A stretch of DNA of 40,158 bases, from positions 1 through 40,158 of the forward strand of contig JBDNJM010000145.1 in NCBI GenBank assembly GCA_041687755.1. Direction: 5' to 3'. Within the stretch, counting starts at the first letter, position 1; each line of letters begins with the position of its first letter. Below the pieces are notes generated by a model. It was not told the origin of the DNA, made no database searches, and was given only the letters and a program-made list of their open reading frames with translations. Source of the stretch: JBDNJM01 sp041687755. GTDB taxonomy: Bacteria; Planctomycetota; UBA1135; GCA-002686595. Of the stretch, positions 8,450 to 16,197 are shown piece after piece. Both the position numbers and the translations under genes were made by a program.

Positions 8450-8986
8450 ATGTCGCATGCCCAGCCCGCACCCTCTGCTCAACCTGATCCGTTCGATGGC
8501 TCGGGTCTGCCGCTTCACTTGTCGAGTTCGGCCGGGGAGCCGTCGCTCGAGGCGGCACGTTTGACCTCGCGCAAGCGAGAGGGCATCACGCGCCTAAATC
8601 TGGTGCCGAAGAACGGCCCCGGACAGGCGCGTTGCCTGCTGGTGGCGCTGCACGACAGCGGCTCGGTGATCGAGTCGGTTTCGCAACTGATGTCGCGCGA
8701 GCTCTCCGGCCTCGAGTTCACCTGTGACGCGGACGCCGGGCCCTTCGATCTGGTTTGGGCCCTGGGCGTGGATGCGCGCGACGGCGGGACGCTAAGTGAC
8801 CTGCGCAGCAGCTACCCCGAGGCGCGGCTGGTGGCGAGCGGCCGTCAGATCCTGGCCCACGAACACCACCTGCGCTCGGCCTTCGGCGTCGATCGCCTGG
8901 TTGCTTTTCCCGCGCCGGCCGTGAGGCTGCGGCGCGTGCTGCTGGAGGAGTTCGAGCGCGGACGACGGCCGGAAGCCTCTAGCTGA
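8450..8986 (+). CDS. Hypothetical protein, possibly a degenerate receiver-like domain
   Basis: This 178-residue protein is not recognised with certainty. From about residue 55 it alternates strand and helix like a CheY-type receiver: a first strand (ARCLLVALHD), FDLVWALGVD where the phosphoacceptor strand would be, RLVASGR, and VDRLVAFPAPAVRLRRVL resembling the last strand and helix. The acidic pocket and phosphoacceptor Asp of true receivers are not clearly conserved, so at most it would be a pseudo-receiver. The N-terminal 50 residues are low complexity. I chose ATG 8450; the frame is open further upstream but looks non-coding. The dispersed repeat starts 16 nt after its stop. Confidence 0.6.
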   Translation: MSHAQPAPSAQPDPFDGSGLPLHLSSSAGEPSLEAARLTSRKREGITRLNLVPKNGPGQARCLLVALHDSGSVIESVSQLMSRELSGLEFTCDADAGPFDLVWALGVDARDGGTLSDLRSSYPEARLVASGRQILAHEHHLRSAFGVDRLVAFPAPAVRLRRVLLEEFERGRRPEASS

Positions 8987-9001
8987 TCGAACCCCCGGGG
9001 G

Positions 9002-9123
9002 GAGAGGCCGTCAGGCAACGGCGCTGCCCGGCCGAAGTGCCTCTCAGTTGCCTTTGGGCCCATCGGCTGACGCCGCTGGGGCGCACAGGGCTTGAACGGA
9101 TTGCGCCAGGCGCAATGATTCAC
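9002..9123 (+). repeat. Dispersed intergenic repeat, copy A
   Basis: About 122 nt, matching copies at 15990-16112 and 40018-40138 in the same orientation. It opens with GAGAGGC, which pairs with GCCTCTC at about 9038-9044. It holds a conserved core CAGTTGCCTTTGGGCCCATC and ends with a perfect 8-bp hairpin (ATTGCGCC-A-GGCGCAAT) and GATTCAC. It fills almost the whole gap between the gene ending at 8986 and the HAD gene starting at 9129. Confidence 0.9.
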
Positions 9124-9128
9124 GCTCT

Positions 9129-10406
9129 ATGAGCGAATCCCTACTAAGCGCGTCACCGAGCGGACCGGCCCGCGAGCCCGCGGCCTTTGACGCGGTGCTG
9201 TTCGATCTGGACGGCACGCTGGTTCAGAGCTTCGAGGCGTGGGTGCCTGCTCTGCGCAGGGCGTACGCCCTGGCGGGTGACGAAGTCGGACGCAAACTGC
9301 GGCTGCCGAGCCTCTCGGATCTGACGCGCACGATCGGCGTGGATGCTGAGCGGGGCCTGCGGGACGCCTCGCCGGAGCTTTCGGCGGCGGACCTTGGGGT
9401 GCTGTTGAGGCACTTCCGTTCGGAGCGGGACGCGCTCGTGATGCACCGCGGAATGGCGTGGATGCCCGGGGCGCGGGAGGCGGCCAAGGCGTTCAGGGAG
9501 GGGGGTGCCCGACTGGGCATCGCCAGCTACTGCGGTCGCTCGACGCTCGACAGTTGCATGGTCGAGATGGGGCTGGGGGAGCTGTTCGAGTCCGGCCGCA
9601 GCGCCGACTCCGCCGGATGCGCGAACAAGGGCGACATGTTGGCCGACCTGCTGCTCGAGTTCGGCACGCGCTCGGCCGTGATGGTGGGCGACCGGCACGG
9701 GGACATCGAGGCGGCCCATGCGGTGGGGCTTCCGGCCGTGCATTTTCGCGGCGGGTTCGCACCGGCGTCGGAGGGGGCGCGCGCGGAGGCGAGCGTCGAG
9801 GACCTCGCCGAGCTGCCGGCGCTGCTGGCGCGGCGGACGCGGAGCCTGGATGCGGTGTTGGACCGCCTGCAGGCGGCGCTCCCGGGCGGGGGCGTGGTGG
9901 CCCTGGTGGGGGCGCTGGGCGCCGGTTCGGAGCCGCTCGCGGCCGGCCTCGCGGCGCGGGCGACCTGGCGCGGGTGCGCGGTGCGGGCCGAGGCCGCATT
10001 CGAGGCTGACGCGCTGCTGGAGGCCGCGCGGGCAGGTTCGGGCGGGGTTGGGTCCGCGTTTGCTGGATCGGGGCCTGCTGCGTCGGGGCCTGCTGCGTCG
10101 GAGGGGGTGCAGCAGCTGGCGCAGGATCGCAGCCAGAACTGGGCCCCACGGGCGGGCGAGCTGCTGTTCCTCTACGGCCCGGGCGCCGGCCTCGTGCGGC
10201 CCCAGCAGGGGCTAGAGCTGGCGGTCGAGGCGCCTGCGATGCTTCGGCAGCGGCGGCTCCGGGCCTTCGAGGCCCGCCTGGAGGGCCCTGAGCACGTGGC
10301 CGCGCTCCTGGCGGCCGAGGCGTCGGGGGACGTGGGTCCCGAGCAGCCGGAACGTCCGTGGCTGGTCCTCGACGGGGCCCGGCCGCTCGAGCCTTACGCC
10401 GTCTGA
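9129..10406 (+). CDS. HAD-family hydrolase fused to a degenerate P-loop-kinase-like C-terminal half
   Basis: Residues 20-235 form a haloacid-dehalogenase phosphatase: nucleophile motif DLDGT at 26-30 (Asp26, Asp28), a SYCGRS block as motif II, and MVGDRHGDIEAA as the distal metal motif. Such enzymes hydrolyse small phosphate esters such as phosphoglycolate or sugar phosphates. Residues 250-425 start with VVALVGALGAGSEPLA, which looks like a Walker A motif of a uridine-kinase-like fold, but the invariant Lys and Ser/Thr are replaced (GALGAGSE, 261-268). A linker near residues 314-323 contains a tandem 15-bp repeat (GPAAS twice). The last part, ending LVLDGARPLEPYAV, also recalls kinase-like domains. 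The HAD half should be active and the second half probably is not. The start codon lies 5 nt after repeat copy A, so the repeat forms the 5' leader. No Shine-Dalgarno is evident. Confidence 0.8.
   Translation: MSESLLSASPSGPAREPAAFDAVLFDLDGTLVQSFEAWVPALRRAYALAGDEVGRKLRLPSLSDLTRTIGVDAERGLRDASPELSAADLGVLLRHFRSERDALVMHRGMAWMPGAREAAKAFREGGARLGIASYCGRSTLDSCMVEMGLGELFESGRSADSAGCANKGDMLADLLLEFGTRSAVMVGDRHGDIEAAHAVGLPAVHFRGGFAPASEGARAEASVEDLAELPALLARRTRSLDAVLDRLQAALPGGGVVALVGALGAGSEPLAAGLAARATWRGCAVRAEAAFEADALLEAARAGSGGVGSAFAGSGPAASGPAASEGVQQLAQDRSQNWAPRAGELLFLYGPGAGLVRPQQGLELAVEAPAMLRQRRLRAFEARLEGPEHVAALLAAEASGDVGPEQPERPWLVLDGARPLEPYAV
10068..10097 (+). repeat. Tandem 15-bp repeat (two units) within the HAD fusion gene
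   Basis: Two adjacent identical units, TCGGGGCCTGCTGCG, encode an in-frame GPAAS duplication in the linker before the last third of the protein. It looks like simple slippage expansion in a low-complexity linker. Confidence 0.8.
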
Positions 10407-10567
10407 GGGCCTTGGGTCGGACCGGCCACGGAGGCCAAGGGTTCTTGGACGGTTGGTATCTGGGTCCCGTTCTAGGTACCTTACCCGGCTGGACCGTTGG
10501 TTCGAAATTCTTCGAAGCCGCGCCCCTACCCTCCGCCTAGCCACTCCGCCGACGGCGACCGACGCAC

Positions 10568-10795
10568 ATGCCCGGAACTCAATCGTCCGAATCCACGCTC
10601 CCCCAGCGGCTTCAGAAGTCCGTGTCCGGGTCGTTTCACAAGACCGCGCTGCTGCAGAAGCGCGTGCGTGAATTGATTCGCGGCGCGGCGCCCCTGATCG
10701 AGACCAACGAGCGCAACCCGATCAAGGTGGCGTTCCTCGAGATGGAGCGCGGTCTGATCGAGCTGCTGCCCGAAGAAGAGCGCCCGCTGCTCTAA
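10568..10795 (+). CDS. rpoZ: DNA-directed RNA polymerase omega subunit-like small protein
   Basis: A 75-residue protein. Its central segment (LLQKRVRELIRGAAPLIETN followed by NPIKVAFLEMERGLIEL) matches the helix-loop-helix pattern of omega subunits, where 'RAreL..Ga.plve' is followed by 'p..iAl.Ei..G.i'. Omega helps assemble core RNA polymerase by binding the beta' subunit. It lies alone between the HAD fusion and the lipoprotein gene at 10882, whereas in many bacteria rpoZ sits next to gmk, so synteny does not help. The assignment rests on a short weak motif; another small helical protein is possible. Confidence 0.6.
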   Translation: MPGTQSSESTLPQRLQKSVSGSFHKTALLQKRVRELIRGAAPLIETNERNPIKVAFLEMERGLIELLPEEERPLL

Positions 10796-10881
10796 GGACC
10801 CGTGCTCTAGGGGCCCCGGCTCTGGGGCACCTAGCAGCCGGTGGGGCCGCCCGCTGGGCGTGCCTTGCCAAGGGATTCATC

Positions 10882-12336
10882 GTGCGCGCACCGCATCTCG
10901 GCTCGGCTATGGCACGACTCGGCGCGGTCGTGCCCCGGCTCAGCCCAGGCGCGGCCGCGTTGGGTTGCCTGCTCGTAGGTGGCTGCGGCGATGCGGGTGA
11001 AGAGCTCGAGCCGGCGGTGATCGTCTGGATCGAAGTGGACACGCTGCGCGCGGACGCGCTGGGGGCCTACGGGAATGCGGAGGTCGGTGAGGACGGGCGC
11101 GGAGTGACGCCCGAGCTGGACCGTTTCGCTTCGGGCGCGGTGCTGTTCGAGCACGCCTTTGCGACGGCGCCCTGGACGATTCCTTCCGTCGCGAGCCAAC
11201 TCACCGGCGCTTGGCCGTTCGACCACGGCGCGAATGCGTTGTTGGAGCCGCTGCCGGCGAGCGCGCCGCTGCTGCCGGAGCAGTTTGCCGCCGCGGGCTG
11301 GCGCACGGCGGGCGTGACGACGAACTTCGTCACGCGCGGCGTTTACGGCTTCGGGCGGGGCTTCGAACGCTTCGACGACTCGCTGGCCGCGGGCCACGAG
11401 GGCAGCAGCGGGTCCGAGGCGGTCGGGCAGCTGCTCGAGTACGCGGACGAGCTGGGCGGGGGCGCGGAGAACCTGTTCCTGTTCGGGCTGCTGTTCGAGC
11501 CACACTTCCGCTATCTCGCGCATCCGGGCCGGCGCTTCGGGCCGGGGTTCGGGAGTCGCGCGGGGACGCCCTACACCGGAGCGCTGCAAGGATCGGAGGA
11601 GCTAGCGGAGCTGCGTGCGCGGCTCGGGCCCGGGGGTGCGCACACCTCTGAGGACACAGACTTCCTGCGCGGGCTGTACACCAGCGACGTGGCGCGCATG
11701 GACGCCGCGTTCGGCGAGCTGCGCGCGGGGCTCGAGGCGCGCGGCCTGTGGGAGCAGGCCTGGGTGGTGTTCGCGGCCGACCACGGCGAGGAGTTCGGAG
11801 AGCACGGCTGGATCGGGCACACGACGTCGCTGCGGAAAGGAATGCTGCATGTGCCGCTGATCGTCAAGCCGCCGGCGGCGCTGGCGGCGGGGCGGCGGGG
11901 TGCGCGCGTCGAGGGCCCGGTGAGCCTGGTGGACCTGCCTGCGACGCTGCGGGAGATGGCCGGGATGTCCGCGGCGGCGACGAGCCTGCTGCCGGCCGTG
12001 CTGGAGGGAACGGATCCTGAGCGGCGCTTCCTGTACGCTTACACGCGCTTCGAGCCGGTGCTGCAGACCGCGGCGGCCTCGGCCAAGCGCAGCCATCGGA
12101 TCGGTGTGATCGACGCGCAGCAGCGCCTGCGCTTCGAGGTCGATCGCCTCGCGGGTGATGCGGACGGCGGGGTGGCGTTCCGCCCGCGACTTGAGAGCCT
12201 GGAGGGCGAGCTGCTGTGGGCGGGCGAGGGCCCGGCGCCGGAGAGCCTCGCGCCGATGCTGCGGCTGCGTGGGCTGCTGCCCGAGCCGCTGGGCGCGGGG
12301 GAATCGCTGCAGGATCGGCTGGAGCCAGATCGGTGA
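10882..12336 (+). CDS. Sulfatase-fold (alkaline phosphatase superfamily) lipoprotein with Thr at the nucleophile position
   Basis: The GTG start at 10882 has a good Shine-Dalgarno (AAGGGA, 6 nt spacing); ATG 10909 is an alternative. A lipoprotein signal ends at LVGGC (Cys35). Sulfatase-superfamily blocks follow: EVDTLRADALGAYG (metal Asp53), TPELDRFA, then APWTIPSVASQLTG, where true sulfatases have C/S-x-P-S-R. Here Thr99 replaces the formylglycine Cys and Val replaces Arg. FAADHGEEFGEHGWIGHT supplies the distal metal ligands. A Thr nucleophile is typical of LtaS and phosphoethanolamine-transferase relatives, so this may be a phospho-transferase or phosphatase rather than a sulfatase. Its stop overlaps the lpxK start (GTGA), so it heads the lpxK-acyltransferase-hldE operon. 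That context suggests an envelope role, which is inference. Confidence 0.82.
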   Translation: MRAPHLGSAMARLGAVVPRLSPGAAALGCLLVGGCGDAGEELEPAVIVWIEVDTLRADALGAYGNAEVGEDGRGVTPELDRFASGAVLFEHAFATAPWTIPSVASQLTGAWPFDHGANALLEPLPASAPLLPEQFAAAGWRTAGVTTNFVTRGVYGFGRGFERFDDSLAAGHEGSSGSEAVGQLLEYADELGGGAENLFLFGLLFEPHFRYLAHPGRRFGPGFGSRAGTPYTGALQGSEELAELRARLGPGGAHTSEDTDFLRGLYTSDVARMDAAFGELRAGLEARGLWEQAWVVFAADHGEEFGEHGWIGHTTSLRKGMLHVPLIVKPPAALAAGRRGARVEGPVSLVDLPATLREMAGMSAAATSLLPAVLEGTDPERRFLYAYTRFEPVLQTAAASAKRSHRIGVIDAQQRLRFEVDRLAGDADGGVAFRPRLESLEGELLWAGEGPAPESLAPMLRLRGLLPEPLGAGESLQDRLEPDR

Positions 12337-13454
12337 AGGGGCGTCACGAGGAGACGCTTGCGCGGCGCGGTGGGGCGGTGGAGCTGCTGCGCGCTCCGGC
12401 GGCGCTGTGGGGGCTGGTGAGCCGCACGCGCGGCTGGGCCTACGACCGCGGGCTGCTGCCGGCGCACCGTGTGGACGCGCCGGTGATCTGCGTGGGCAAC
12501 CTGACCGCAGGCGGGACGGGCAAGACGCCGATCGTGATCCATCTCGCGCGTTGGTTCATTGGGCGCGGCCTGCGGCCGGGGCTGCTGTCGCGGGGCTATC
12601 GGTCCGAGCGGCTGAGGTCGGAGGGCGACGGAGTCCTGGGTAAAGGGGCCCAAGGCGACGAGGCGCGCCTGTTCGCGGCGGCCCTGCCGGGCGTGTTGCA
12701 GGTGCAGAATCCGGACCGGGTGGCTGGGGCCCAAGAGTTGGTGCGGCGCGGGGCGGACGTCGTCGTTATGGACGACGGGTTTCAGCATCGGCGACTCGTG
12801 CGGGATCTGGACCTGGTGGCCGTGGACGCGACGCGGCCGTTCGGGCTGCCGCGCGACGCGGACGGCAATTCGGTGGAGGCGTTCCTGCCGCGCGGGCTGC
12901 TGCGCGAGGGGCTGGGGGCGCTCTCGCGGGCGTCGGCGATCCTGGTCACACGCTCGGACCAGGTGGCGCCCGAGCACCTCGAGGCGCTGGAGCAGCGCCT
13001 GTATGCGGCGCGCCCGGGCCTGCCCCAGGTGCGCTGCCGGCATGCGCCGGTGGCGCTGGTGGACGCGGCGGGCGGCCGGCACGGGCTCGAGCGCCTGGCG
13101 GGCCGGGAGGTGGACCTGCTGAGCGCAATTGGCAACCCCGCAGCGTTCGAGGAGACGGTGCGCAGCCTGGGGGCCGTGCCGCGGGAGCACCGAAAATTCC
13201 CCGATCACCACGTGTTCGAGGGCCCCGAGCTGAGCGGTCTCGGAGCGGCCGGTTCGCAAAAGGAGGCGATCCCGGTGGTGACGACGGCCAAGGATGCGGT
13301 CAAGCTGGGCGCTCTGCTGCCGGGGGCCCTCACGCTCGAGATCGAGCTGGCCCTGGACGCCGGAGTTCCCGCGCTCGTCGCGCTGCTCGAGGCGTGCCCA
13401 CGCAGTCGCAATCGACGTGCCCTAGACAGCCTGCATGAAGGACTCCATGGTTGA
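12333..13454 (+). CDS. lpxK: Tetraacyldisaccharide 4'-kinase LpxK
   Basis: LpxK phosphorylates the 4' position of the lipid A precursor disaccharide at the inner membrane using ATP. The Walker A region is clear (VGNLTAGGTGKTP), as is the family's MDDGFQHRRLVRDLDLVAVD block with its conserved aspartates, followed by RGLLREG and the late HRKFPDHHVF segment. The start is the GTG at 12333 inside GTGA, overlapping the previous stop; the open frame upstream (to 12216) is out-of-frame antigenic noise over the previous gene. The length of 373 residues is slightly longer than enterobacterial LpxK. It overlaps the following acyltransferase gene by 20 nt. Its presence shows this organism makes phosphorylated lipid A. 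Confidence 0.93.
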   Translation: MKGRHEETLARRGGAVELLRAPAALWGLVSRTRGWAYDRGLLPAHRVDAPVICVGNLTAGGTGKTPIVIHLARWFIGRGLRPGLLSRGYRSERLRSEGDGVLGKGAQGDEARLFAAALPGVLQVQNPDRVAGAQELVRRGADVVVMDDGFQHRRLVRDLDLVAVDATRPFGLPRDADGNSVEAFLPRGLLREGLGALSRASAILVTRSDQVAPEHLEALEQRLYAARPGLPQVRCRHAPVALVDAAGGRHGLERLAGREVDLLSAIGNPAAFEETVRSLGAVPREHRKFPDHHVFEGPELSGLGAAGSQKEAIPVVTTAKDAVKLGALLPGALTLEIELALDAGVPALVALLEACPRSRNRRALDSLHEGLHG

Positions 13455-14526
13455 AGCCGGCCGGCAGACGAGCGCCCCCAGCGCCGCGGCTTCCCGAGTT
13501 CCCCCGCGGCCCCTGGGACCGACCGCGGAGTGGCCCGTGCCCTACGAGTCCGTGGAGGGCCAGGACTCGAGTTTCGGCGCGCGGCTGCAGTATTGGACCG
13601 TGCGCGCCGCGCTCGCCACGGCGAGCCGCACGCCGGAGTTCCTGCTGGGGCCGTTCCTGCGCGGGCTGGCGCGCGTGTCGACGTGGGTGGACAAGCGCCA
13701 CACCGAGGCCGCGCGCGAGTTCCTCCAGCAGGCGCTTGGGCGTTTGGAGCCCGATGAGCTCGAGCGGCGCGTGCGCAAGGCCTACGAGCACCTGTTCCGA
13801 GTCGTGGTGGAGTCGGATCAGTTCGTGCGGCAGGTGCCGCTGATGAGCACGTTTGAGCACTTCGACTTCGAGATCTGCGACGCCGCCTGGGACAACCTCG
13901 AGGGCGAGCAGGGCATGGTCCTGATCACGCCGCACATCGGCAATTGGGAGGTCGCCTCGGTCGCGGTGTCGCGGCTCGGCTGGCAGCCCCTGTACGCCGT
14001 GGCCAAGCCGGCCAAGAACGCCTTCGTCAGCCGCGCGATGCAGGACGAGCGCGAGCAGCGCGGGATGCGGATCCTGCCGCGGCGCGGCGCCATGGCCGGT
14101 GCCCCGAAGGTCCTCGCCGCCGGCGGCACGTACGGCATGCTGCTGGATCAGCGCGCCCGCACGCGCCCGGTGATGGCGCCGTTCTTCGGCCGCATGGCGC
14201 GCTGCGATCGCTCCGTCGGCGTGCTGCTGAAGCGCTTGAACACGCCGCTGATGTTCCTCGCCTGCTACCGCGACGAGCAGCGGCCGATGCACTTCCGCTT
14301 CGTGATCGACAAGGTCGTGCAGCCCGACGAAGTTCGCGGTCTATCGAGCGAGGCGATCTCGACCATGATCAACGCGGAATTCGAACGCATGATCTACGCG
14401 GCGCCCGAGCAGTACTTCTGGATCCACGATCGGTTCCGCGACACTCCCTTCGAAGCGGCCCCTGCGGTCGCGGATAGCGACGCCCCAGAGCCGGGCACGA
14501 ACGACGCCCCACCCCTCGACGCATGA
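13435..14526 (+). CDS. LpxL/HtrB-type lipid A acyltransferase
   Basis: This enzyme adds a secondary acyl chain to Kdo-lipid A at the cytoplasmic membrane. The catalytic HxxxxE motif is HIGNWE, in the context LITPHIGNWEVASVAVSRLG. Downstream blocks LLDQRARTRPVMAPFFG and PEQYFWIHDRF (family WxHxRF) fit LpxL/LpxM proteins. The N-terminal 60 residues are Pro/Ser-rich and atypical, with no clear membrane anchor, so the true start may be slightly later. It overlaps lpxK at its start and hldE at its end (ATGA), confirming one transcription unit. Whether it behaves like LpxL or LpxM cannot be decided from sequence. Confidence 0.9.
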   Translation: MKDSMVEAGRQTSAPSAAASRVPPRPLGPTAEWPVPYESVEGQDSSFGARLQYWTVRAALATASRTPEFLLGPFLRGLARVSTWVDKRHTEAAREFLQQALGRLEPDELERRVRKAYEHLFRVVVESDQFVRQVPLMSTFEHFDFEICDAAWDNLEGEQGMVLITPHIGNWEVASVAVSRLGWQPLYAVAKPAKNAFVSRAMQDEREQRGMRILPRRGAMAGAPKVLAAGGTYGMLLDQRARTRPVMAPFFGRMARCDRSVGVLLKRLNTPLMFLACYRDEQRPMHFRFVIDKVVQPDEVRGLSSEAISTMINAEFERMIYAAPEQYFWIHDRFRDTPFEAAPAVADSDAPEPGTNDAPPLDA

Positions 14527-15983
14527 GCTCCTCCGCCCTGATTCAGGTCCTCGAATCCCTTGGAAACCCGCGCGTGCTGATCGTGGGGGACCTGATCCTG
14601 GACCGCTACGTCTCCGGCGACGTGCGCCGCATCTCGCCCGAGGCGCCGATTCCCGTGCTGGCGGCGAGCACCCGCGAGGCGCGCCTGGGCGGAGCGGGCA
14701 ACGTCGCCGCGAACCTGCGCTCGATGGAAGCGGAGGTCGAGCTCTGCGGGCTCGTCGGAGACGACGGCGACGGCCGCGAACTGCTCGAGATGATGCGCTC
14801 GATGGGCGTCGAGACGGGCGCTTGTCTGGTGGATCCGGCGCGGCCGACGACGGTCAAGACGCGCATGATGTCGGGCGTGCACCAGATGATCCGGGTCGAC
14901 TGGGAGGACGCCCAGGGGCTGTCCAGCGAGCTGGAGCAGCAGCTGCTCGACAGCCTGCCCGAGCGCATCGCCGCCGCCGACGCTGTGCTGCTGTCCGACT
15001 ACGGCAAGGGCGTGCTGACCGAGCGCGTTCTGCGCAGCGCCATCGACGAGTGCCGCCGCCAGGGCAAGCCGGTGCTGGTCGATCCGAAGGGCTCGGACTA
15101 CGCGCGCTACCGCGGTGCCACGCTGCTGACACCTAATCGAAAGGAGGCGGAGGAGGCGCTCGGGCGGCCCATCGCGTCCTTCGCGGAGCTGCCGGAGGCG
15201 GCCGCCGAGCTGAAGCGCCGGGCGGAGCTGACGGCCTCGCTGATCACCCTGGGCCCCGACGGCATTTTCTACCTCGAGGAAGACGGCCGCTTCGAGCGCG
15301 TGCCGACGATGGCCCGCGCGGTCTTCGACGTGACCGGCGCCGGCGACACCGTGATCGCGCAGCTGGCCCTGGCCCTGGCGGCCGGCCGGCCGCTGTCCGA
15401 GGCCGTCGTGCTCGCCAACCACGCTGCCGGCCTGGTGGTCGCGCGCCGCGGCGCCGCCTCGGTCACCCGCGAGGAGCTGCGCGGCGCCCTGTCCGGCGAC
15501 CTGGAGCAACCGCGCGGCAAGGTCGTGGCGGGCACCGAACTGGACGCGCTGCTGTCCAGCTGGCGCGCTGCCGGCCGCCGGGTCGTGTTCACCAACGGTT
15601 GCTTCGATGTTCTGCACGCCGGCCACGTCCAGTACCTGCGCTTCGCCGCGAGCAAGGGCGACCGGCTGATCGTGGGCGTCAACGACGACGCCTCGGTACG
15701 CCGGCTCAAGGGCGAGACCCGGCCGGTCAACGGCATCGAGGACCGCTTGGAGGTCCTCGCGGCCCTGGAGATGGTCGACGCCGTCACCTCCTTCGGCGAG
15801 GACACGCCGCTCGAGATCATCCAGCGCGTCAGCCCGAACGCCTTGGTCAAGGGAGAGGACTGGGCGGACAAGGGCGTGGTCGGCCGCGAGTGGGTCGAGA
15901 GCCACGGCGGCGAGGTCCACCTGGCGCCACTGCTGCCGGGGCGTTCGACGACTTCGATCCTGGAGCGCGGCAAGCGCGGCTGA
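14523..15983 (+). CDS. hldE: Bifunctional heptose-7-phosphate kinase / heptose-1-phosphate adenylyltransferase HldE
   Basis: HldE makes ADP-D-glycero-beta-D-manno-heptose, the donor for inner-core heptosyltransferases. Residues 1-320 are a PfkB-type sugar kinase: GDLILDRYVSGDV at the N-terminus, GGAGNVAANL, SDYGKG, and the catalytic VTGAGDT block. Residues 345-486 are a nucleotidyltransferase with TNGCFDVLHAGHVQYL (T357; HxGH at 365-368) and a later GRSTTSI block close to the family ISTT. The length of 486 residues is standard for fused HldE. It is the last gene of the operon. Its stop codon merges with the left edge of the dispersed repeat (TGAGAGGCT). A split HldA/HldC pair lies at 23622-25396. 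Confidence 0.94.
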   Translation: MSSSALIQVLESLGNPRVLIVGDLILDRYVSGDVRRISPEAPIPVLAASTREARLGGAGNVAANLRSMEAEVELCGLVGDDGDGRELLEMMRSMGVETGACLVDPARPTTVKTRMMSGVHQMIRVDWEDAQGLSSELEQQLLDSLPERIAAADAVLLSDYGKGVLTERVLRSAIDECRRQGKPVLVDPKGSDYARYRGATLLTPNRKEAEEALGRPIASFAELPEAAAELKRRAELTASLITLGPDGIFYLEEDGRFERVPTMARAVFDVTGAGDTVIAQLALALAAGRPLSEAVVLANHAAGLVVARRGAASVTREELRGALSGDLEQPRGKVVAGTELDALLSSWRAAGRRVVFTNGCFDVLHAGHVQYLRFAASKGDRLIVGVNDDASVRRLKGETRPVNGIEDRLEVLAALEMVDAVTSFGEDTPLEIIQRVSPNALVKGEDWADKGVVGREWVESHGGEVHLAPLLPGRSTTSILERGKRG

Positions 15984-15989
15984 GAGGCT

Positions 15990-16112
15990 GAGAGGCTGTG
16001 AAAAAAAAGGCGCTGCCTGAGCGAAGTGCCTCGCAGTTGCCTTTGGGCCCATCGGCTGGCAACGCTGGAGAGCACGAGGCGTGAACGGATGGCGCCAGGC
16101 GCAGTGATGCAC
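15990..16112 (+). repeat. Dispersed intergenic repeat, copy B
   Basis: About 123 nt, aligned along its full length with copies A and C. Its left end is preceded by an extra partial unit (GAGAGGCT, 15982-15989), and that partial unit shares its first two bases with the hldE TGA stop. It has an A8 tract after GAGAGGCTGTG and the same core as copy A. The right-hand hairpin is weaker here (GGCGCC/GGCGCA). It lies between hldE and the terminator at 16136. Confidence 0.9.
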
Positions 16113-16135
16113 CCATCGTGAGCGGCCCCGAACGC

Positions 16136-16175
16136 AAGGCGCCCGCGCACCCCCCGAGGGGTGCGCGGGCGCCTT
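16136..16175. terminator. Strong bidirectional hairpin terminator
   Basis: A perfect 18-bp stem (arms 16136-16153 and 16158-16175) with a 4-nt loop, AA at its left foot and TT at its right foot. It lies between the convergent ends of the lpxK-hldE operon (15983) and the FG-GAP gene (16198), and should stop transcription from both sides. Confidence 0.85.
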
Positions 16176-16197
16176 GCCGCAAGTCAGGCGGGGAGGA

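Noticed and set aside
8845..9123. Small minus-strand open frame (MNHCAWRNPF...) conserved between repeat copies A and B
   Set aside because: The frame is not kept in copy C (it meets a stop early), and similarity follows from the DNA repeat itself; conservation looks like structure, not protein.
10440..10490. Promoter-like TTGGAC/TTGGTA and TAGGTA hexamers upstream of the omega-like gene
   Set aside because: Neither pairing gives a normal 16-18 nt spacing, so I could not support a promoter call.
14394..16112. A 572-codon minus-strand open frame across hldE, starting in repeat copy B
   Set aside because: It lies fully antisense to a gene with clear HldE motifs; long antisense frames are expected at this GC content and its translation has no domain.
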